In this document: positions 5,650 to 5,703 of the stretch, piece by piece
Numbering within the stretch: the stretch's first letter is position 1
How the letters are laid out: each line of letters begins with the position of its first letter
Notes under the pieces: model-generated
Told to the model about the DNA's origin: nothing
Databases searched by the model: none
The model's input: the letters and a program-made list of their open reading frames with translations, nothing else
Translations under genes and position numbers: made by a program
DNA from: DATCYX01 sp037444705
Lineage (GTDB): Bacteria > Chloroflexota > Anaerolineae > Anaerolineales > UBA4823
Reading direction: 5' to 3'
NCBI GenBank assembly: GCA_037444705.1
Contig: JBBILY010000173.1
Span: forward strand, 1 to 5,703
DNA: 5,703 nucleotides

Positions 5650-5703
5650 ATGAACAAGACTCGCTTATTGACCTTGCTCATCATGGTGACGCTCTTGGTT
5701 TCT
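5650..5703 (+). CDS. Start of a probably exported protein, 3' end missing
   Basis: Only 18 codons are in the window, reading MNKTRLLTLLIMVTLLVS and running off the right edge. A short N-terminal stretch with Lys and Arg followed by an unbroken hydrophobic run is typical of a Sec signal peptide, or of a first membrane helix. The start is supported by GGGAGGG at 7-base spacing. The gene is divergent from the secreted phosphoesterase, and both appear to have long leaders. No family can be named from so few residues; a periplasmic binding protein or another secreted hydrolase would be guesses only. Confidence 0.75.
   Translation, partial: MNKTRLLTLLIMVTLLVS

Noticed and set aside
1..5703. CRISPR array, insertion sequence, tRNA or attachment site
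   Set aside because: No regularly spaced direct repeats, transposase reading frame, terminal inverted repeats or tRNA-like cloverleaf sequence were seen on either strand.

Overview
The window reads as a piece of a bacterial chromosome with GC-rich genes and a clearly AT-richer intergenic region. It holds the 3' end of a major facilitator superfamily (MFS) transporter gene (+ strand, cut by the left edge), a very large secreted phosphoesterase gene (- strand, 1240 codons), a 723-base divergent intergenic region, and the first 18 codons of another probably exported protein (+ strand, cut by the right edge). The protein style (Sec signal peptides, large multidomain extracellular hydrolases, this MFS subtype) would suit a Chloroflexota or similar environmental bacterium. 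That assignment is inference from general resemblance; nothing in the window is taxonomically decisive.

Layout: 1-1074 is the MFS transporter. 1075-1203 is a short convergent spacer with two hairpins, the first a convincing rho-independent terminator for the transporter. 1204-4926 (-) encodes an exported fusion of two complete phosphoesterase modules. The N-terminal half is a type I phosphodiesterase/nucleotide pyrophosphatase of the alkaline phosphatase superfamily. The C-terminal half is a 5'-nucleotidase (calcineurin-like metallophosphatase domain plus 5'-nucleotidase C-terminal domain, as in UshA/CD73). Almost all expected metal ligands and catalytic residues are visible in both halves. 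4927-5649 carries divergent promoter candidates, long leaders for both flanking genes, several perfect palindromes and two orphan Shine-Dalgarno-like sequences. 5650-5703 starts a new gene.

The most interesting object is the fusion enzyme. If the family assignments hold, one exported polypeptide could split a phosphodiester or pyrophosphate bond of an extracellular nucleotide, dinucleotide or similar compound and then remove the 5'-phosphate of the product, releasing nucleoside and phosphate for uptake. The convergent MFS transporter is not in the same operon, and no functional link to it can be shown. The second point of interest is the intergenic region, where both divergent genes appear to have leaders of about 240-275 bases containing unexplained ribosome-binding-like sites and structure.
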